Assembly: GCA_023435965.1 (NCBI GenBank)
Contig: JAEZLC010000039.1
Span: 1 to 6,319 of the forward strand
DNA length: 6,319 nucleotides
Reading direction: 5' to 3'
DNA from: Cyanobacteria bacterium OH_CDB_58
GTDB taxonomy: Bacteria; Cyanobacteriota; Vampirovibrionia; Gastranaerophilales; Gastranaerophilaceae
Below are positions 5,600 through 6,319 of the stretch, one piece after another (within the stretch, counting starts at the first letter, position 1; the number at the start of each line of letters is the position of its first letter). Both the position numbers and the translations under genes were made by a program. Below the pieces are notes generated by a model, which worked only from the letters and a program-made list of their open reading frames with translations, had not been told where the DNA came from and ran no database searches.

Positions 5600-5631
5600 C
5601 TCTCTTTTTAAAAGTACAGCTAAAATGAGAG
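5600..5631 (-). promoter_or_regulatory. Hairpin just upstream of the Cys-rich gene's ribosome binding site
   Basis: CTCTCTTTTT (5600-5609) and AAAATGAGAG (5622-5631) form a 10-bp stem with one mismatch around a 12-base loop. On the minus strand the hairpin ends six bases before AAGGA. It has no T run after it, so it does not look like a terminator of the upstream gene. It could modulate translation or protect the mRNA end. Evidence is structural only. Confidence 0.3.
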
Positions 5632-5688
5632 AATAATATTACCCATTACTCTAATATTTTAAGGACAAAAAGATTAAGTATTTAGAAT

Positions 5689-6319
5689 TTATTGTGAATT
5701 ATCAGTAATTTTTTGAATAGAAAAACCGGGAACTCTTGTTTTCTTAATCATTTTTTCAGTAAGCTCATACCAATAATCCGGAATCTCATTAGGCATCATA
5801 TAAAGAGTATTTTCCTCTTGTTGACGGATGAAACTGGTATTCTTAAATTTATTAATCACTTTAGTTTTTTCTGGTTCAGCTAAATTTGGAAGAGTAAGAA
5901 CCTGCAAGCCATCATCAACAACTGCAGTTACTTTAGTAAAGCCTCTTTCGATATAAGTAAGTAAAGAAGTCGGAGAAACTCCACTTCTATAATGAAAGAC
6001 TTCTTCTCTTGTACCTTTCTCTGTGGACCAAGATTTGATTCTTTGAGAAGCAGTACCATTTTTAATTATGAATTCTGTAGATACTTCCGGCCTCATCTCT
6101 TGAAACTCCCTAGGAGTTATAGGAACAAAACCCTTATCAGTAAGTGCGTAACCACCATACTCTTTATTAGCAAGGTCATCTAATACTTTTTGCGGGGAAT
6201 CAAAATCAATATATTTATTTTTTTTCAAAACCAATTTATTAAAAAAAGTACCAATTCCATAAAAAGGAATCTGTGCAATGGAACCTAAATTTGTTTGTTG
6301 AACTTCGAGCGTAGAAGGC
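5689..6319 (-). CDS. Unknown protein, C-terminal part; start lies beyond the right edge
   Basis: The frame is open from the stop at 5689 to the end of the window, giving the last 209 residues of a longer protein. A TTG at 6232-6234 could pass for a start, but the frame continues upstream for 28 sensible codons (including PFYGIGTFFNK) with no stop and no ATG, GTG or TTG, so the true start is outside. The visible part is a mixed alpha/beta soluble chain without membrane segments or cysteines. It contains YGGYALTDKGFVPITPREFQ, then SWSTEKGTREEVFHYRSG and DDGLQVLTLPNL, and ends with a basic helix near the C terminus. No catalytic motif is evident and I do not recognise the family. No terminator separates it from the Cys-rich gene 107 bases downstream, so the two may be co-transcribed. 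Confidence 0.8.
   Translation of the reverse strand, partial: PSTLEVQQTNLGSIAQIPFYGIGTFFNKLVLKKNKYIDFDSPQKVLDDLANKEYGGYALTDKGFVPITPREFQEMRPEVSTEFIIKNGTASQRIKSWSTEKGTREEVFHYRSGVSPTSLLTYIERGFTKVTAVVDDGLQVLTLPNLAEPEKTKVINKFKNTSFIRQQEENTLYMMPNEIPDYWYELTEKMIKKTRVPGFSIQKITDNSQ

Noticed and set aside
6232..6234. TTG as the start of the right-edge minus-strand gene
   Set aside because: The frame continues upstream to the window edge with sensible protein sequence, no stop, and no ribosome binding site before the TTG. The gene is truncated by the window instead.
1..6319. CRISPR array, insertion sequence, transposase, integrase or rRNA
   Set aside because: No spaced repeat array, no terminal inverted repeats with a transposase frame, no integrase-like protein and no rRNA sequence were seen in either strand.

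Overview
This window is AT-rich bacterial DNA using the standard genetic code. All five intact stop codons are TAA, every recognisable Trp is TGG, and the one tRNA carries an encoded CCA end. The low GC, the YbiT-type ABC-F protein and the style of the membrane glycosyltransferase-like protein would fit a host-associated low-GC lineage, such as Gastranaerophilales/Melainabacteria or a Firmicute. The sequence alone does not settle the taxon.

Layout, left to right. A minus-strand gene (120-1691) encodes a membrane protein with a family 2 glycosyltransferase fold. Its metal-binding and catalytic motifs look lost, and it ends in a four-cysteine domain. Upstream of it is an AT-rich gap of about 320 bases. 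The gap holds a plus-strand intrinsic terminator with no gene in front of it, which may end a small RNA carrying an anti-Shine-Dalgarno-like CTCCTCCC, and then the promoter of a tRNA-Arg(ACG) (2012-2088) with its own terminator. Behind the tRNA lies a broken membrane-protein gene (2248-3123), interrupted by one in-frame TGA and ending in a GC-rich tail of foreign composition. Short sequences resembling the tRNA 3' flank occur just upstream of and just after it, so this stretch may be a decayed insertion at the tRNA. Next come a small lysine-rich helical protein of unknown function (3209-3673) and a YbiT-type ABC-F ATPase (3741-5372), each with a good -10 box. A bidirectional terminator (5376-5404) separates these from two minus-strand genes: an unlisted 57-residue cysteine-rich, metallothionein-like protein (5408-5581) and the 3' part of a protein of unknown function that enters from the right edge (5689-6319).

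No single pathway ties the window together. The translation-related pieces are the tRNA-Arg and the ABC-F protein. Two of the largest proteins are recognisable enzyme folds with coherent loss of active-site residues: the whole active site in the glycosyltransferase-like protein, and one of two ATP sites in the ABC-F protein. The points most worth checking are these two losses, the Cys-rich mini-protein, the orphan terminator with its C-rich motif, and the possible insertion scar at the tRNA.
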